From Siphonodentalium dalli (lineage: Eukaryota > Mollusca > Scaphopoda > Gadilida > Siphonodentaliidae): a DNA stretch of 64,000 bases. A program made the position numbers and the translations under genes. The notes under the pieces were generated by a model, which made no database searches, was not told where the DNA came from, and worked only from the letters and a program-made list of their open reading frames with translations. Positions 61,354 through 64,000 of the stretch are shown in pieces. Location of the stretch: positions 253,159,582 through 253,223,581 of the forward strand of contig CP136061.1 in NCBI GenBank assembly GCA_032622095.1, in the 5' to 3' direction. Position 1 is the first letter of the stretch. Every line of letters starts with the position of its first letter.

Positions 61354-62300
61354 TGAATATCTATAATTCCTTTACTCCGGAATGGACCAATCAGAATTCC
61401 TTTACTCCGGAATGGACCAATCAGAATTCCTTTATTCCGGAATGGACCAATCAGAATTCCTTTACTCCGGAATGGACCAATCAGAATTCCTTTATTCCGG
61501 AATTGACCAATTAGAAAAGGAACAGAGATGGAAGAATCTCTTTGCAGGCATTAAGTCATCTAGATCTTAAGATTCGGAGATAATTAGAGCCTCTGCTTCT
61601 GTGGCTGGAATGGATATGATTCAAATGTTTGCGCAGCCTAATAACTGATTTTGATTCTTCTGCAGCTGAAATTGACATGAATAAGATGTGCCCAGGTCTG
61701 GAATAGGCATGATTCAAGTGATTCCACAGCTAACATTGACATGATTCGGGTGTTTCAACAATTGGAATAGACATGATACAGATGTTTCCTCAGATGAAAT
61801 TGACAATTAAGTTGTTTCCACAGTTGGAATGGACATGACTCTAATTTTTTTTGGTGCTTGCCTCCTGACTATAAGTGTTTCCACAGCTAAAATAAAAGTG
61901 ACTCGGACATTCTTCAACTGGAATAGACATGACTAAAGTGTTTTAACAACTGAAATGGACATGATTCAGGTGTTTCCACAGCTCAAATGAAGATGATTTA
62001 GATGTTTTGTCAACTGAAATGCCATTCTTTGAGTAAGCCAAAAGTACCTCTCTTTGATGCAACATTGTTAATGAGTGAGATGACTATGAAATGGCTAGGT
62101 AGGATTTTATGCCTCTTCGCCAAAATAATCTCTTTATTGCATGAAAGACTATTGTAAATCTTGATATGCATGCTGCTTGTGCATTTTAAGTTTTACTAGA
62201 ACTTGCTCATACCATAAACTAGCAACGGATTGTTTGCTGAAAACAATATAAGGCCAAATAAATAAATAGAACGACACAAGTATGTGAACTGGATAACGTT
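61354..62300 (+). repeat. 3' flank/UTR of MMS22L with two minisatellites
   Basis: 61376-61510 holds about 4.5 copies of a 30-bp unit, GAATTCCTTTACTCCGGAAT plus GGACCAATCA. 61600-62040 holds a degraded ~42-bp repeat with GGACATGATTCAGGTGTTTC phrases. Candidate poly(A) signals AATAAA are at 61891 and 62257; neither can be proved from sequence alone. Confidence 0.7.
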
Positions 62301-63090
62301 ATTGCATGAGATTGTTGTGATGCGATGGTAAAACGAGAATCGTAGGTTCAAGGTTTACCTTGTGACACGGCAATCACGTGCAATAACGTTAATGTGTTCA
62401 CAAAACTGTGTTGTTTCAGCTGGTTGTTCTATGTTTATTGCACACTAGGCAGATTGAAGCTTGCAATATACTGAAATTTAGCTTGATTTTTTAATAGTTT
62501 TATTTATTTGAACAAACATGTGCTTTATGTAGGCTATACCTCATAATTTAGTGAACACATTTTCTGTTAAGTTGACGTAATCGGTTTGTACGAAATACTT
62601 TATATTCTGTAGTTTGCTATATTTTGCAAAATAAATTAATGGGCGTGCAATAATATAAAGTCAATGTACAATTTTGTGTACAGTATGTGTTTTTCTTGTA
62701 CGAGTCCAGGTTGTGGTGAAAAGTCTTTGGTCGAGACACGTAGCAAGAAAACACATAATGTACACAACATTGTACAGTGACATTTTGATTATCCATCTGT
62801 ATGTTTATCCATGACATCACCCGGAGTCCCGATAATTTTTATAAAAGTCAGTTAGCTAAGGGATGGATAATAAATAAAAATACTGTGTCTGAGCAATCTA
62901 TTCTCCTATTTATTACCGGAGCCGTTTAACTAAATTTGCCACAGTATATTCGCCCTGTACCTTTCCGAAATCACAAAACACTGCACCGTTGTCCCCTAAT
63001 AGATCTCAAGGACTCTGAATCATATATTATCAAATTGTTTGACACAAAAGGGTATGTACATATTAAGAATTATAATTAAAGTTGAATATT
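62301..63090. other. Intergenic stretch, nothing recognised
   Basis: AT-rich sequence without shared repeats or convincing coding frames on either strand. Confidence 0.5.
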
Positions 63091-63094
63091 TGTT

Positions 63095-63394
63095 GCTGAA
63101 ACACACATTCTGATTGGCCAAGAGTTGCTAACATTAGTTTTTGATTCACCAGCATCGGCCGCTGATCGGAGAACAAATTTTAAATTGCATGGAACCTAGC
63201 CAGAGATATGGATATCTCACTTCACATGGAATGTCCATAAAAAAAAAAATTTGTGTAGTTTCTTGAACATTGTTTGATGATTGAATTACATTGGAGATAA
63301 GCCTACAGTGTTTTGTCGATATTCGAGTATGAAAACAGTTTGTGAACTCGCCCGCAATCTGGTTCATTCACGAACTGTTTTCATGCTCGTATCC
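63095..63394. repeat. Dispersed repeat with a palindromic end
   Basis: ATTCTGATTGGCC, CACCAGCATCGGCCGCTGAT and CCAGAGATATGG are shared with 29740-29990. At 63300-63394 a fold with TCGAGTATGAAAACAG and CTGTTTTCATGCTCG arms is related to 701-846. Confidence 0.7.
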
Positions 63395-64000
63395 TACAGG
63401 GTTCTTGCACCAATTTTGAAATGAAATTCAAGGAGTTTCCAGGAGTATATAGGAGCAATTTTCCATGGTTTTTCCAGAACCCCAATACCACAAACTCGAG
63501 GATTTTCCAGAGTTGAATATACCATACCGGTACATGTACTTGATTATGGGCTCTGGTTTCCTAGAAGCATGGGACTATTGATTAATGTTATGTAGCAGAC
63601 CACAATAATTCAGCTTTTAGAACCTCAGATGAAATTTGTGCAACTGCAATAGGACCTAGTCGAGCACCTATACTTGTTTCGTTGTTTGTTCATAGACCAT
63701 CACTGTTGTCAGACACGGACACATCCCGAGGGCTAGCACTTGCAGATGATGGCGGCATGAATGTTGATAATGTGGCCGTAGATTGTCTATTTCGAGAAGC
63801 TGTCGCATGTTTTGCCACTTACATGTTTTATTTAAGGGCATGTTCACCCATTATTGGACATGTCAAAGTTTTTTAAACACACTTACACAGACGACATATC
63901 GCCACGAAGGCGTTACACTTCACTGCAGTCAGCCATTGACTGTATTGTGGTTATGAGTGCCAGCTTGGATTTTTTTACATTTGCCGCCTGGCATAATAAT
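63395..64000. mobile_element. Left end of an element running off the window
   Basis: CAGGGTTCTTGCACC with AATTCAAGGAGTTTCC resembles the CAGGGTTC end of 46085. An open frame after a TTGTTCATAG acceptor-like site at 63694 (LALADDGGMNVDNVAVDCLF, then FREAVACFATYM) looks protein-like but is unrecognised. The right end is outside. Confidence 0.4.

Noticed and set aside
61382-61570. ORF of repeated MDQSEFLYSG
   Set aside because: It is only the 30-bp minisatellite read in one frame, downstream of the MMS22L stop.
62320-62400. tRNA-like B box GTAGGTTCAAGG
   Set aside because: No acceptor stem or A box at a fitting distance.

Overview
This is eukaryotic genomic DNA, AT-rich and packed with repeats, from an invertebrate animal. 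Short coding exons with GT/AG splice sites are separated by introns of 0.1 to 13 kb. Several repeat families look molluscan: hairpin-capped elements with CGTCCGTC leaders, a 'TTTCGTGGTT' element and long satellite-like arrays. A marine mollusc is my best guess, from memory and not tested.

One gene runs through almost the whole window on the + strand. I can trace 18 exons between 299 and 61353, about 2085 nt or 695 codons. Splice phases match at every junction except one. The translation follows the C-terminal half or more of MMS22L, the partner of TONSL in replication-fork repair by homologous recombination. It ends at a TGA at 61351-61353, where the vertebrate protein also ends. The 5' part of the gene lies upstream of the window. 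One expected exon of about 110 nt, between 406 and 6839, was not found.

The introns hold nearly everything else. 1-7 kb: hairpin elements, a first ~163-bp array (1846-3640) and a LINE endonuclease scrap. 7-13.3 kb: a second copy of that array and a TTTCGTGGTT element. 13.3-28.8 kb: a 34-bp minisatellite, a hAT-like MITE, CGTCCGTC-type elements, a 37-base poly-C run and an unclassified 3.5-kb element with 45-bp inverted ends. 28.8-34.5 kb: closely spaced exons and tandem arrays. 34.5-43.7 kb: one intron with a 7.6-kb transposon (6-bp target duplication) that itself holds a 6.5-kb element with very long inverted repeats. 44.3-48.8 kb: a foldback hAT-type element (8-bp duplication) interrupted by a 1.26-kb element coding for a BED zinc finger. 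49-61.4 kb: the last exons among many TTAA-flanked MITEs. 61.4-64 kb: the 3' end, minisatellites and the edge of another element.

The most unusual signal is that tandem duplication recurs at the exon-intron borders of this gene. Two exons are preceded by six extra copies of their own 3' splice site (41-bp and 45-bp periods). Two others are followed by copies of their own 3' end plus donor region. Transposons also sit within 12-35 bp of splice sites at several exons. A second theme is modular MITEs: one ~70-bp palindrome occurs inside elements with different TTAA-bordered ends.
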